This document shows positions 34,777 through 43,835 of a DNA stretch of 64,000 nt, in pieces. The DNA comes from Candidatus Aalborgicola bjergmarkensis (GTDB lineage Bacteria; Pseudomonadota; Gammaproteobacteria; Burkholderiales; Burkholderiaceae_C): assembly GCA_016708725.1 (NCBI GenBank), contig JADJFE010000001.1, positions 248,001 through 312,000 of the forward strand, in the 5' to 3' direction. The notes under the pieces are model-generated. The model did not search any database. It had not been told where the DNA came from and worked only from the letters and a program-made list of their open reading frames with translations. The translations under genes and the position numbers were made by a program. The first letter of the stretch is position 1. Every line of letters begins with the position of its first letter.

Positions 34777-35412
34777 CTAGGGAATTTGCAGAATCTTGTG
34801 GGTTTGCAGGCTAAGTTTCCACTGCGGATGCGCCTTGCAGTAGTCCACGGCCAGACGCAGATTGGTGGCCTGCAGCGGACTATCCATAGCCTGCAGAAAA
34901 TGGTGCGCAAAAGGCAGTGCAGCGTATTCTTCCAGCACCTGACCCGGCTGCGGGATAACCACCTTGATCTCGTGGCCCGTGCGTACCACCAGATTTGCAC
35001 CCATCTTGGGGCTTACACACACCCAATCCACCCCAGCGGGCACAGGCAGCGTGCCATTGGTTTCGATAGCCACTGCAAAGCCCAGCGCGTGCAGCGCGTC
35101 TATGAGCGGCACATCCAGTTGCAGCAAAGGCTCGCCGCCGGTACACACCACGAACTTGTGCGCGCTGTCGCTGATAGGCCAGCGCGCATGGATCGCGGCA
35201 GCCAGGCGGGTGGCATCGGCAAACTTGCCACCGCCCTCCCCGTCCGTGCCCACGAAATCGGTATCGCAAAACTGGCAGACGGCACTGGCGCGGCTGGCCT
35301 CGTCCCCATTCCACAGATTGCAACCGGCAAAGCGGCAGAACACGGCTGCGCGCCCGGCATGGTGGCCTTCGCCCTGCAGGGTGTAGAAGATTTCCTTGAC
35401 GCTGTAGGTCAT
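34777..35412 (-). CDS. queE: 7-carboxy-7-deazaguanine synthase (radical SAM)
   Basis: A 211-residue radical SAM enzyme of queuosine synthesis. MTYSVKEIFYTLQGEGHHAG is the family N-terminus. The cluster-binding motif is the expanded form CRFAGCNLWN...CQFCDTDFVG. FVVCTGGEPLLQLD and IKVVIPQPGQVLEEY follow. Start chosen at 35412 because it gives the standard N-terminus; the longer frame to 35664 has no family similarity. Heads queE-queD-cobQ-(NDUFA9-like) on the minus strand. Confidence 0.94.
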   Translation of the reverse strand: MTYSVKEIFYTLQGEGHHAGRAAVFCRFAGCNLWNGDEASRASAVCQFCDTDFVGTDGEGGGKFADATRLAAAIHARWPISDSAHKFVVCTGGEPLLQLDVPLIDALHALGFAVAIETNGTLPVPAGVDWVCVSPKMGANLVVRTGHEIKVVIPQPGQVLEEYAALPFAHHFLQAMDSPLQATNLRLAVDYCKAHPQWKLSLQTHKILQIP

Positions 35413-35820
35413 GGGTGGCGTTGGGGTTGAGGATTGGGGTTGGGGAAACAGGGGGTGGTCATTTTCGCAGACCCGTGTCACCCTTACCTCAAACCGTGCC
35501 CCGTCCCAGCTTCTCGACATGCAGGGCAAAGCCTCTGATCTGTCCAGCCGCGACAACAACCCGCTGTTTCCGTTTGCGCAAAAATGGGCGTCGATTGACC
35601 TTGGCACTGGCAAGATTGATTTGTCTGCGACCCGTTTGGCCTGAACCGATGCGGATAAGATCACATTAAAAACAATAGCTGTACCCGCACATAGGACAAG
35701 GGCTACAGGCTGATTTCATATGCAAACTCAACAAATAGCATGGTAATTTATGGGCACTGATTGAAAATCCGGAACAGGACAAATGTTGCAAATGCGTCGC
35801 CATCATGATGTAATCGCGCC
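35413..35820. other. Intergenic region between queE and the ParS-like gene
   Basis: No credible gene in 400 bp; open frames here lack family similarity. It contains one copy of the dispersed short repeat (35668-35715: AACAATAGCTGTACCCGCAC then AAGGGCTACAGGCTG). The divergent promoters of queE and of the toxin-antitoxin pair must lie in it but were not identified. Confidence 0.65.
35668..35715 (+). repeat. Dispersed Comamonad-type short repeat
   Basis: Core AATAGCTGTACCCGCACATA followed by GGGCTACAGGCTGATTTC. The 15-mer AATAGCTGTACCCGC is identical in the copy inside the BMP-type ATPase gene (49830-49900, reverse strand). Confidence 0.7.
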
Positions 35821-36333
35821 ATGAACACGCAAACCATCTCTGCCCAAACCTCAAGCCGCAGCGTTGCGCTATCTGCCATCTGGGCCATGCTGGAAGCGCC
35901 GGATCAAGGCGATCCGCCAACGCCCACACGGGTCATGGTGGGCGCGCGTCTGGCAGGCCTGAACAGCGTGGGGGCTTGCAAAATCCTCAAACGGGGTATT
36001 TCCAGTCAAGCCATCGTCCCACTCAGCGATTACCTTGGCCTGGGCAAAGGTGCCGTCGCAGAGTACCTTGATCTGGACCGAAGCACCGCCAATCGCCGGG
36101 TCGCCAAAGGGCAACTGCTGCCCGTCCATTCGGCGGAAAGTGTTTTACGCTTGCTGGAACTCGGTCAGATGGCTACCGACACCTTCGAGACCGAAGACGA
36201 AGCATCCGCCTGGCTGCGCCAGCCGCACCCGATGCTTGATGGCGACAGCCCGCTGGAGCTGGCTAAAACCAGCTACGGTACACAGCGCGTGAAAGACATA
36301 CTGATGGCCATCCGTTACGGCGGTGTGGTTTGA
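35821..36333 (+). CDS. ParS/Xre-type antitoxin (DUF2384)
   Basis: A 170-residue antitoxin. The central region (VPLSDYLGLGKGAVAEYLDL, then DRSTANRRVAKGQLLPVHSA) is the HTH, and ESVLRLLELGQMATDTFETE, DEASAWLRQPHPMLDGDSPL and ELAKTSYGTQRV form the DUF2384 toxin-binding domain. This family pairs with RES-domain toxins, and such a gene follows with a 4-bp overlap. Confidence 0.88.
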   Translation: MNTQTISAQTSSRSVALSAIWAMLEAPDQGDPPTPTRVMVGARLAGLNSVGACKILKRGISSQAIVPLSDYLGLGKGAVAEYLDLDRSTANRRVAKGQLLPVHSAESVLRLLELGQMATDTFETEDEASAWLRQPHPMLDGDSPLELAKTSYGTQRVKDILMAIRYGGVV

Positions 36334-36812
36334 CTACAACCACCGTCTGGCGGATCGGATGGTGCGAAAACCCGGCACTGCCACCACCCGCCATCCTTGC
36401 TGCGCTGGGTTATGGCTCGACCTTGGGTAATAGCCGCTGGCATACCAAAGGGGCGCACCAGGTGGTTTATGCGGCATCCAACCGTGCCCTGTGCCAACTG
36501 GAAAAGCGCGTCCACTGCAATGGCGCCCATCCGAAAAATCAGGCACTGATGCGATTGGAAATCCCGGATGACAGCACGCTCATGGCGGCCAGTGCGCTGG
36601 ACTTGGCTGCCGACTGGCAAAGCAATGAGACGGCAACGCAAGCGCTTGGCTTGTCCTGGCTGGTGTCTGGAGCCAGCCTGGGGCTATGGGTGCCATCCTA
36701 TATCGAGCCGTCAGAGATGAACCTGCTGCTCAATCCGGCGCATCCCGATTACCACAGAATTTCGCTCACCATCGAGCGCCACCCCTTTCGGTTTGATCCC
36801 CGCCTGTTTTAG
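36330..36812 (+). CDS. RES-domain toxin (ParT-like)
   Basis: A 160-residue RES-domain protein. VWRIGWCENPAL, LGYGSTLGNSRWHTKGAHQV (R of R-x-x-x-K/G), YAASNRALCQLEKRVHC (the E) and NPAHPDYHRISLTIERHPFR (S/R) give the Arg-Glu-Ser set that names the family. RES toxins attack NAD+ or ADP-ribosylate targets. TTG start at 36330 overlaps the antitoxin stop (TTGA). Confidence 0.88.
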   Translation: MTTTTVWRIGWCENPALPPPAILAALGYGSTLGNSRWHTKGAHQVVYAASNRALCQLEKRVHCNGAHPKNQALMRLEIPDDSTLMAASALDLAADWQSNETATQALGLSWLVSGASLGLWVPSYIEPSEMNLLLNPAHPDYHRISLTIERHPFRFDPRLF

Positions 36813-36990
36813 GCGGCATGCATGGAATAGCGCATGAAAATCAGAGAAACCCGCCGACTTGTTGCAGTTCTTGCGCGCGGGTTGTGCCAGGGCAGTCAAG
36901 GGCTATGTTTCTTCCAGAACGTCTGGCCCGCACGCGGGGTTGGGGTGCTCAATACGTCAAAAGACCACGCAGAAGCTGCGAACGCGACCC

Positions 36991-37017
36991 TATAAATATA
37001 TTTCATAAGATATATCA
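36991..37017 (+). promoter_or_regulatory. AT-rich promoter/operator candidate for hicAB
   Basis: TATAAATATATTTCATAAGA followed by TATATCA lies 9-35 bp before hicA. It is strongly AT-rich against a GC-rich background and partly palindromic (ATATATTTCATAAGATATAT). HicB proteins repress their own promoters through such sites. Exact -10 and operator are not resolved. Confidence 0.35.
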
Positions 37018-37025
37018 TCACACCC

Positions 37026-37211
37026 ATGAACGGTAAACAGATCATCAAACTGCTCATCGCACAAGGATTTACGGTCTTGCGAGTGACTGGCAGCCACCAC
37101 ATACTGGGCAACGGTTCACGCAAAGTGACGGTTCCGGTGCATGCAGCGGATGATGTCAAGACCGGCACGCTGAAAAGTATTGAAAAACAATCAGGAGTGA
37201 AACTCAAATGA
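37026..37211 (+). CDS. hicA: HicA toxin
   Basis: A 61-residue mRNA interferase of the dsRBD-like HicA family. MNGKQIIKLLIAQGFTVLRV, then TGSHHILGN with the catalytic His, and VTVPVHAADDVKTGTLKSIE. Stop overlaps the hicB start by 4 bp. Confidence 0.93.
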   Translation: MNGKQIIKLLIAQGFTVLRVTGSHHILGNGSRKVTVPVHAADDVKTGTLKSIEKQSGVKLK

Positions 37212-37630
37212 GCATCGTCAGATATGCGGCCTTGCTGGAGGCTCAGCCAGAAGGCGGTTTTACCGTCACTTTTCCCGACATACCCGAGGCCATCACCGAG
37301 GGCGATACACGCGAAGAGGCGCTGTTTCATGCAGTTGATGTGCTGACTTTGTGCCTGGAAGAGCGTATCGAATCCGGCGATACACTGCCTGTCGCCAGTA
37401 CATTCGAGAGCGGCGCGTGGGTCGAACCGTCTGCCGCCGTGCAAGCTGCTGTAGCGGTGCGCACTGCACGCCAGGAACAGGGACGAACGCTGTCTGACTT
37501 GGCGCGATCTCTGGGAACTTCGTGGGCGGCGGCCCAAAAGCTGGAAAGTCCCCGCGCCAACCCCACCATCAAACAGCTCGAACGCACGGCCTCGGCACTG
37601 GGCAAGCGCCTTGTTCTAAGCATGGAATAA
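37208..37630 (+). CDS. hicB: HicB antitoxin
   Basis: A 140-residue antitoxin. N-terminal partial RNase-H-like fold (YAALLEAQPEGGFTVTFPDI, then PEAITEGDTREEALFHAVDV) and a C-terminal XRE-type helix-turn-helix (LSDLARSLGTSWAAAQKLES, then NPTIKQLERTASALGKRL). Neutralises HicA and represses the operon. Confidence 0.93.
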   Translation: MSIVRYAALLEAQPEGGFTVTFPDIPEAITEGDTREEALFHAVDVLTLCLEERIESGDTLPVASTFESGAWVEPSAAVQAAVAVRTARQEQGRTLSDLARSLGTSWAAAQKLESPRANPTIKQLERTASALGKRLVLSME

Positions 37631-37643
37631 CCAACCACCAACT

Positions 37644-39587
37644 ATGATTACCCTGAAAAATGTCAGCTTGCGCCGTGGCGCCAAATTGCTGCTGGATAGC
37701 GCATCCGTCACACTCAATCCGGGTGAAAAAGTGGGCCTGGTCGGGCGCAATGGTGCGGGAAAGTCCTCGCTCTTCGCCTTGTTCCTTGGCACTTTGCATG
37801 AAGATGCGGGTGAATACAGCATCCCGCCGCATTGGCGCATGGCCCAGGTGGCGCAGGACATGCCCGAAACCGAACAAAGTGCGACCAGCTTTGTGGTCGA
37901 GGGCGACTCGGCACTGTACGCAGCGCGGCAGGAAGTTGCCGCTGCCGAGGCCACGGAAGATTATGAGCGCATGGCGCATGCCTATACGGCACTGCACGAC
38001 GCGGGCGAACACGATGCCAGCGCGCGTGCGCAGGCGCTGATTCTGGGGCTGGGTTTCAAGCTCAGTGAACTGGAGCGTCCGGTGAACAGTTTTTCGGGTG
38101 GCTGGCGCATGCGGCTGCAACTGGCACGCGCCCTGATGTGTCCCAGTGACTTGCTGCTGCTCGATGAACCAACCAACCACCTGGACCTGGATGCCCTGGT
38201 CTGGCTGGAAACATGGTTGAAGAAATACGAAGGTACGCTGATTGTTATCAGCCATGACCGTGAATTCCTGGATGCCGTGACCCGCGTCACGCTGCACATC
38301 GACTCCGGCAAGCTGACGCGTTATGGCGGCAACTACAGCAAGTTTGAAGACCTGCGCGCCGAGCAGATGGCGTTGCAACAGGGCGCCTACGCGCGCCAGC
38401 AGGAAAAGATTGCCCACTTGCAAAAATTCATCACCCGCTTCAAGGCCAAGGCCACCAAAGCCAAGCAGGCGCAAAGCCGGGTCAAGGCGCTGGAGCGCAT
38501 GGAAAAAGTGGCGCCTTTGCTCTCGGAAGCCGATTTCACCTTCGAGTTCAAGGAACCCGCCAACCTGCCCAACCCCATGCTGGCCATGCGCGACACCAGC
38601 TTTGGCTATCCACCACCTGCCGATGCCCCGCCCGGTGCGCCGCCGGTCGTGATTGTGCACAAGGTCAGCAAATCGGTGCTGGCCGGGCAACGCATCGGCA
38701 TTCTGGGCGCCAACGGCCAGGGCAAATCGACGCTGGTCAAAACCGTGGCACGCGCCCTGGCGCCCATTGAAGGTGAGATCACCGAGGGCAAGGGCCTGGG
38801 CATCGGTTATTTTGCCCAACAGGAACTCGACGTGCTGCGCCCTGCCGACACGCCCCTGGAACACATGGTCCGCCTGGCCAAGGAGATGGTGCAGATGGGC
38901 AAAGTGGCACTGCAGGCCACACGCGAGCAGGATTTGCGCAATTTTCTGGGCACCTTCAATTTCAGCGGCGATATGGTCAAGCAGGCCGTGGGCAGCATGA
39001 GTGGCGGGGAAAAAGCGCGTCTGGTGCTGTGCATGATCGTCTGGCAGCGCCCCAATCTGCTACTGCTGGATGAGCCAACCAACCACCTCGATCTGGCTAC
39101 GCGCGAGGCGCTGTCGGTGGCGCTGAACGAGTTTGAAGGCACGGTCATGCTGGTCAGCCATGACCGTGCGCTGCTGCGCGCCGTGTGTGATGAGTTCTGG
39201 CTGGTCTCACGCGGCGGTGTCGCGCCGTTTGATGGCGATCTGGACGATTACCAGCGCTATTTGCTGGAAGAAGCCAAACGCCAGCGTGAAAACGACGCGC
39301 CCAAGGCAGCATCCAAGCCGGTTGCATCGCTTGCACCCGCTGCGTCGATTACCAAACCGAAACCCAAGGCCGACTCCTCGCCAAAAACCAAAAAGGAGTT
39401 ACAAACCGTGGAAGAACGCATGCAAACGCTGACCCAGGAAGGTGCCGTGCTGGAAGCGCGTTTGCCCAGCACTGAGAACCCGGCGGAGATTACCGCCATC
39501 GGACGCGCGCTTGCGTCCGTGACCGATGAACTGGCACAACTCGAAGAGCGCTGGCTGGAACTCAGCATGCAGATGGAAGGCGCGTGA
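37644..39587 (+). CDS. ABC-F family ATPase (YheS/Uup-like)
   Basis: A 647-residue soluble protein with two ABC domains and no membrane segments. NBD1: Walker A GRNGAGKSS, signature FSGGWRMRL, Walker B LLLLDEPTNHLDLD. The inter-domain linker has many Lys/Ala helices (ITRFKAKATKAKQAQSRVKA). NBD2: GANGQGKST, SGGEKARLV, LLLLDEPTNHLDL. C-terminal coiled coil after about residue 545. ABC-F proteins act on the ribosome. It starts 13 bp after hicB but is probably independent. The last 26 bp overlap the truncated YafQ gene on the other strand. Confidence 0.93.
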   Translation: MITLKNVSLRRGAKLLLDSASVTLNPGEKVGLVGRNGAGKSSLFALFLGTLHEDAGEYSIPPHWRMAQVAQDMPETEQSATSFVVEGDSALYAARQEVAAAEATEDYERMAHAYTALHDAGEHDASARAQALILGLGFKLSELERPVNSFSGGWRMRLQLARALMCPSDLLLLDEPTNHLDLDALVWLETWLKKYEGTLIVISHDREFLDAVTRVTLHIDSGKLTRYGGNYSKFEDLRAEQMALQQGAYARQQEKIAHLQKFITRFKAKATKAKQAQSRVKALERMEKVAPLLSEADFTFEFKEPANLPNPMLAMRDTSFGYPPPADAPPGAPPVVIVHKVSKSVLAGQRIGILGANGQGKSTLVKTVARALAPIEGEITEGKGLGIGYFAQQELDVLRPADTPLEHMVRLAKEMVQMGKVALQATREQDLRNFLGTFNFSGDMVKQAVGSMSGGEKARLVLCMIVWQRPNLLLLDEPTNHLDLATREALSVALNEFEGTVMLVSHDRALLRAVCDEFWLVSRGGVAPFDGDLDDYQRYLLEEAKRQRENDAPKAASKPVASLAPAASITKPKPKADSSPKTKKELQTVEERMQTLTQEGAVLEARLPSTENPAEITAIGRALASVTDELAQLEERWLELSMQMEGA

Positions 39588-39744
39588 GGCATGCATGGTC
39601 GCGGTATCTGGCCCCCAGCGGTTGATCGGTCACCAAGGCCATCAAAACAGGCAACAAGACGCTATCAAGCGTCGCCTGGTGCTGACCCCTGGCCTCACGC
39701 TTGTAATCGCGCTTGAAGGCCGCAGCGCGGTCAATCGTCCGCAT
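39562..39744 (-). pseudogene. yafQ: Truncated YafQ-type toxin
   Basis: A 60-residue frame starting MRTIDRAAAFKRDYKREARG, the standard N-terminus of YafQ RelE-fold toxins, and running to LGARYRDHACL. Full toxins have about 30 more residues carrying the catalytic His and the C-terminal beta strands (x-DLVLIYR-x). These are missing: after YRDHA the sequence diverges and stops inside the 3' end of the ABC-F gene. Presumed inactive. Confidence 0.75.
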
Positions 39745-39997
39745 GTAAATCCGCCATCAAGTCGGCAACACTGGCAAAGCGCTTGCCCTTGCCAGCCTCC
39801 AATTCGGCGATGGCTTGCCGTGTGATGGCATTGGGTACCTTCACGTCAAAGGGCAAGCGTTTCTCATCGGCAATGCGCAGCATCAGCAAGCGGATAGCAT
39901 CAGAAATACTTAAACCCATGGCTGCGAGCGCATCAGCGGCGCGCTCTTTGGTGTCGTTGTCGATGCGTGCGCGGACATAGGTGTCGGCAGTGCTCAT
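39731..39997 (-). CDS. dinJ: DinJ/RelB-type antitoxin
   Basis: An 88-residue ribbon-helix-helix antitoxin: STADTYVRARIDNDTKERAA, then DALAAMGLSISDAIRLLMLR and the C-terminal toxin-binding part (DVKVPNAITRQAIAELEAGK). Overlaps the truncated yafQ by 14 bp. Intact, so it may survive as a repressor. Confidence 0.9.
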   Translation of the reverse strand: MSTADTYVRARIDNDTKERAADALAAMGLSISDAIRLLMLRIADEKRLPFDVKVPNAITRQAIAELEAGKGKRFASVADLMADLHADD

Positions 39998-40151
39998 GGT
40001 GGCGTCCTTTGAAACGGTTTCAGAACCTTTATGGTAGTCTCAATGTGACTACAAAACAAGGGGGACGACCAGATGGCTTACCGTGCTTTAAATTCCGTTT
40101 TCTGAGGCACCCCTGATTGTCGGCACCAGGCATATAAATTGCTTCTGCCAT

Positions 40152-40175
40152 CTTGGATACAAGTTTGGATTCCAA
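40152..40175 (+). promoter_or_regulatory. Paired palindromes before atzF, candidate GntR/FCD operators
   Basis: CTTGGATACAAG (40152-40163; half-sites CTTG and CAAG) followed by TTGGATTCCAA (40165-40175). The first is identical to 45092-45103 before the BMP-type operon. A TATAAA at 40133-40138 could be a -10 element, placing the palindromes just after the transcription start, a position suited to repression. Binding by the locus-encoded GntR protein is inferred. Confidence 0.5.
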
Positions 40176-40176
40176 T

Positions 40177-41907
40177 ATGGTGCACGACATTCGCAATGCT
40201 TTGACTCTTTCATCTTCTGCCGTCAACCCGGCAGATGCCGTACCGCAGGCCTGGATATCCCGGTTTGCCCAGCCCTTGCAGACCCATTCCTCGGGGCCGC
40301 TGCTTGGGCTGCGCTTTGCCGTCAAGGACAATATCGACGTGCAGGGCGTGCCCACCACTGCGGCATGCCCGGCTTTTGCCTACACCCCCGAAGCAAGCGC
40401 CGCCGTGGTGCACAGGCTGCTCGAATCTGGTGCAGTGCTGGTGGGCAAGACCAATCTGGACCAGTTTGCCTGCGGTCTGAGCGGCACCCGCTCACCTTAT
40501 GGGGCCGTGCCCAATGCATTCAATGCGGCCTATGTGTCCGGTGGGTCCAGCTCGGGTTCGGCTTATGTGGTGGCCACCGGCCAGGTGGACTTTGCCCTGG
40601 GCACGGATACGGCTGGCTCGGGCCGGGTGCCTGCGGGTCTGAACAACATCGTGGGGTTCAAGCCCAGCAAAGGCTTGGTCAGCACCCAGGGCGTGGTGCC
40701 TGCTGCGCAGAGTGTGGACTGTGTTTCCATCTTTTCTCGCACCGTCGAGGTGGCAGCCAGGGTGCTGCACGCAACCATGGGGTACGACCCGCTGGACCCC
40801 TATTCGCGCCAGTTGACGCGCCAGCTGAGCCTGCGGACTGCGCCCTGGAGCAATGGTTTTCGCTTCGGCGTGCCCGCAAACCTGGAGTTTTTTGGCGATA
40901 CCTTGGCGCAAGAGGCGTTTGCCCAGGCCGTGCAGCGCCTGCGCGAGCTGGGCGGAACGGCGGTGGAGGTGGACTTCACGCCCTTTGCCAAGGCGGCTGC
41001 CTTGCTGTACGAGAGCGCGCTGGTAGCAGAGCGTTACGCAGCTATTCGCAAATTTTTTGACCAGCATGCGGATCAGGTCATCGAGCCGGTGCGCAGCATT
41101 CTTGCCCAGGGGCGCGACTACAGCGCAGCCGACTTGGTGGAGGCGCAAACCCAACTGCGCGCCTATGCCCAGCAGGCCACCGCGCTGTGGAGCAGCATGG
41201 ATGTACTGCTAGTGCCCACCGCGCCTACGCACTACACCATTGCACACATGCAAGCGGACCCTATCGCCCTCAACCGCAACCTGGGTACGTACACCAACTT
41301 TGTCAATTTGCTGGACTACGCGGCCATCGCGGTGCCAAGCGCCATACGGGTCGATGGCTTGCCCTTTGGCATCACCTTGATCGGCCCTTGCGCCAGCGAC
41401 TGGCAGTTGCTGGAGCTGGGCCAGCGCTACCACCATGCCAGCGGCCTGGCGCAAGGTGCATTGGGCGAGGCATTGCCGACCAGCATGGCCGACCTTGGCT
41501 CCATCGCGCCATCCCCCGCCACGATGCACGTGGCCGTGGTGGGTGCCCATCTGAGTGGCATGCCCTTGAATGCACAGCTCACCGAGCGCGGCGCGCGGCT
41601 GGTGCATGCCACACACACCGCAAAACACTACCGGCTACTTGCCCTGCCCGGAACCACCCCACCCAAGCCGGGCCTGAAACGGGTTGCAGCCCAAGGCGCA
41701 GCCATTGCAGTGGAGGTGTGGGAGATGCCGCAAGAACACCTGGGCAGCTTTCTGGCGCTCATACCACCACCGCTGGGCCTGGGCAAGCTGGAGCTGGCCA
41801 GCGGCGATTGGGTGACCGGCTTTGTCTGCGAGGGCTACGCGCTCGAAGGTGCCCTGGACGTGAGCAGCTTTGGTGGCTGGCGCGCCTACATGCAATCCAA
41901 AAAATGA
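40177..41907 (+). CDS. atzF: Allophanate hydrolase (amidase signature family)
   Basis: A 576-residue AtzF-type enzyme that splits allophanate into two ammonia and two CO2, the last step of biuret, cyanurate and some urea pathways. The amidase signature domain has the Ser-cisSer-Lys triad: Lys in LRFAVKDNIDVQ, Ser residues in VSGGSSSGSAYVVATG and FALGTDTAGSGRVPAG. The C-terminal allophanate-hydrolase domain (MHVAVVGAHLSGMPLNAQLT; HYRLLALPGTTPPKPGLKRV; IPPPLGLGKLELASGDWVTG) is complete. An in-frame TTG 8 codons upstream (40153) overlaps the operator and is a weaker start. First gene of the nitrogen locus. Confidence 0.93.
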   Translation: MVHDIRNALTLSSSAVNPADAVPQAWISRFAQPLQTHSSGPLLGLRFAVKDNIDVQGVPTTAACPAFAYTPEASAAVVHRLLESGAVLVGKTNLDQFACGLSGTRSPYGAVPNAFNAAYVSGGSSSGSAYVVATGQVDFALGTDTAGSGRVPAGLNNIVGFKPSKGLVSTQGVVPAAQSVDCVSIFSRTVEVAARVLHATMGYDPLDPYSRQLTRQLSLRTAPWSNGFRFGVPANLEFFGDTLAQEAFAQAVQRLRELGGTAVEVDFTPFAKAAALLYESALVAERYAAIRKFFDQHADQVIEPVRSILAQGRDYSAADLVEAQTQLRAYAQQATALWSSMDVLLVPTAPTHYTIAHMQADPIALNRNLGTYTNFVNLLDYAAIAVPSAIRVDGLPFGITLIGPCASDWQLLELGQRYHHASGLAQGALGEALPTSMADLGSIAPSPATMHVAVVGAHLSGMPLNAQLTERGARLVHATHTAKHYRLLALPGTTPPKPGLKRVAAQGAAIAVEVWEMPQEHLGSFLALIPPPLGLGKLELASGDWVTGFVCEGYALEGALDVSSFGGWRAYMQSKK

Positions 41908-41934
41908 CAGTTAAATGACAGTTAAATGACAGTT
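41902..41934 (+). repeat. Tandem 11-bp repeat AAATGACAGTT x3
   Basis: Three perfect copies. The first contains the atzF stop codon (AAA TGA). Lies between atzF and the ABC transporter genes. Slippage repeat, no clear function. Confidence 0.9.
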
Positions 41935-41982
41935 TCCCGAAAATTTTTCAATTGATCAACCTGCAACACACAAGGAAAAACC

Positions 41983-43008
41983 ATGAACCAAACAAACGAA
42001 ACGGCATTGCCACAGACCAATGGCACATCCCGGCGCAGGCTGCTGCTCCAGTCCACGGGGCTGGCGCTCGGGCTCGGGTCGCTGGCACTGCCTGCGCAGG
42101 TGTGGGCGCAAGGCAGTCCCAAAATACGCATCGGGTACTGGCCCATCGCAGCCGGGTTACCCTTTTTTACGGCCATCGAGCTGGGCTATTTCAAGGAGGC
42201 CGGGCTGGAGGTGGAGGCCGTCAAATTTGCCAGCGCGCAGCAAATCGTGGAAGGCATGTTGTCCGACCGGGCAGATGGCAGCGCCAACGGCACCAGTTCG
42301 GCCAATCTCGCAGTGGGCGAACTGGCAGCTCCCGGATCATTCAAGATTTTCTGCTCCAACCCAAGCAACGTGAAAAACGTGCTGGACGAGGTGATTGTTC
42401 CCATCAACAGCACCGTCAAGACGATTGCCGACCTCAAGGGCAAGCGCATCTGCTCGGCCCCCGGCATTCAGAACGTCACCATGGCCAAAATCGTGATGGA
42501 GCGCGGCGGCGCCAGCGGCGTCACCGTGATCGAGTTGCCCATTGGCCAGCATGTGGCCGCACTGGTGGCAGGTCAGATTGACGCCGCGTACACGCTGGAG
42601 CCCACCGGCACCATTGGCCGGCTCAATGGCAGCACGCGCGTCATCGAGACCGGCGTCATCGCAAAATATGTGCTCGGTGACCCGATGGCCCCGTGGTTCG
42701 GAGGCTCGGCGTCGCTCACCGCCAGCTTTATCAAGGCCCACCCGGAGGCAGCTAAAAAATACATCGCCGCCTACGCCAAAGGCGTGGCCTATGTGCGCAG
42801 CAAGCCTGCCGAGGCGCGCCAGTTCCTCAAAGGTTATACCGCGATTGAAGGTGCCCTGACCGCCGAGGTTCCCCTGGCTGCCTATATGCTGTACAACGAG
42901 TTCACCCCCAAGGACATTGCCTACTTCCAGAAGTTCTTTGACCTGTTTGCGGAAAAAGGCATTTTCTCGTCCCGATTGCTGGTGGACACCATGCTGTACA
43001 AGGGTTAA
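41983..43008 (+). CDS. ABC transporter substrate-binding protein (NitT/TauT/SsuA family)
   Basis: A 341-residue secreted protein with a twin-arginine-type signal (TSRRRLLLQSTGLALGLGSL, cleavage after VWA). The mature part has the NMT1/SsuA-like fold: KIRIGYWPIAAGLPFFTAIE, LGYFKEAGLEVEAVKFAS, LKGKRICSAPGIQN, LVAGQIDAAYTLEP. This superfamily binds small nitrogen or sulfur organics, pyrimidine precursors, nitrate or taurine. Here the neighbours point to a urea-like compound such as biuret or cyanurate (inference). Confidence 0.9.
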   Translation: MNQTNETALPQTNGTSRRRLLLQSTGLALGLGSLALPAQVWAQGSPKIRIGYWPIAAGLPFFTAIELGYFKEAGLEVEAVKFASAQQIVEGMLSDRADGSANGTSSANLAVGELAAPGSFKIFCSNPSNVKNVLDEVIVPINSTVKTIADLKGKRICSAPGIQNVTMAKIVMERGGASGVTVIELPIGQHVAALVAGQIDAAYTLEPTGTIGRLNGSTRVIETGVIAKYVLGDPMAPWFGGSASLTASFIKAHPEAAKKYIAAYAKGVAYVRSKPAEARQFLKGYTAIEGALTAEVPLAAYMLYNEFTPKDIAYFQKFFDLFAEKGIFSSRLLVDTMLYKG

Positions 43009-43013
43009 GCAGC

Positions 43014-43835
43014 ATGGCCACCACTGACCCCGCAGACACCCCCTGGGCTGCCCCTGCCGTGGCCGCTGCCGTGCCAAAAAAGCCGCAGTGGGACAAGGCG
43101 CTGCCCTTTATCGGCCCGGTTCTGCTCCTCATTGTGTGGGACCTGGCGGTGCGCCTGGGCTTTGTCAAAGCCATTTTGCTGCCCCCACCGGTTGACACCA
43201 TCATGGCGCTGCTCAATGGCCTGGCGGGAGGCGCGTTATTGAAAGACTTTGCCGTGACGCTGTGGCGCACCATTCAGGCCTTCCTGATTGCCGCCGTGGT
43301 GGGTGTCCCCCTGGGGGTGCTGCTGGGCAGCAATGAAAAAGCCTACCGCAGCGTGGAGTTCCTGATTGACTTCTTTCGCTCCACGCCCTCGTCGGCGCTG
43401 ATCCCGCTGTTCCTGATGATTTTTGGTGTCTCCGACATCAACAAGATCGCCATTGCCGCATTTGGTGCCCTGCTGATCGTCGTGTTCAACAGTGCGTATG
43501 GCGTCATCAACGCGCGCAAGCAGCGGGTGATGGCGGCCAGGGTCATGGGGGCTTCGCGCTGGCAGGTGTTCAAGGACGTGCTGGTATGGGAAAGCCTGCA
43601 ACCGTCCTTTGTGGGCTTGCGTTCGGCGGTGTCCATGGCGCTGGTGATTGTGATCGTGGCCGAAATGTTCATCGGCTCGGACAGTGGATTGGGCAACAGC
43701 ATCATCAACGCGCAGCAGGTGATGCAGGTGCGCACCATGTACGCATCCATTCTGGCAGCCGGAATCATGGGCTACAGCCTCAACGTGTTGTTCCTGCTGG
43801 CAGAGCGCCGCATTGTGCATTGGAGTGGACGATGA
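43014..43835 (+). CDS. ABC transporter permease (NitT/TauT family)
   Basis: A 273-residue permease with about six membrane helices. Binding-protein-dependent transport motif in GASRWQVFKDVLVWESLQPS (EAA-like loop), and the typical AVVGVPLGVLLGSNEKAYRS and FFRSTPSSALIPLFLMIFGV stretches. Overlaps the ATPase start by ATGA. Confidence 0.93.
   Translation: MATTDPADTPWAAPAVAAAVPKKPQWDKALPFIGPVLLLIVWDLAVRLGFVKAILLPPPVDTIMALLNGLAGGALLKDFAVTLWRTIQAFLIAAVVGVPLGVLLGSNEKAYRSVEFLIDFFRSTPSSALIPLFLMIFGVSDINKIAIAAFGALLIVVFNSAYGVINARKQRVMAARVMGASRWQVFKDVLVWESLQPSFVGLRSAVSMALVIVIVAEMFIGSDSGLGNSIINAQQVMQVRTMYASILAAGIMGYSLNVLFLLAERRIVHWSGR

Noticed and set aside
35413..35664. N-terminal extension of QueE to a start at 35664
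   Set aside because: The extra 84 codons have no similarity to QueE; the ATG at 35412 gives the conserved N-terminus.
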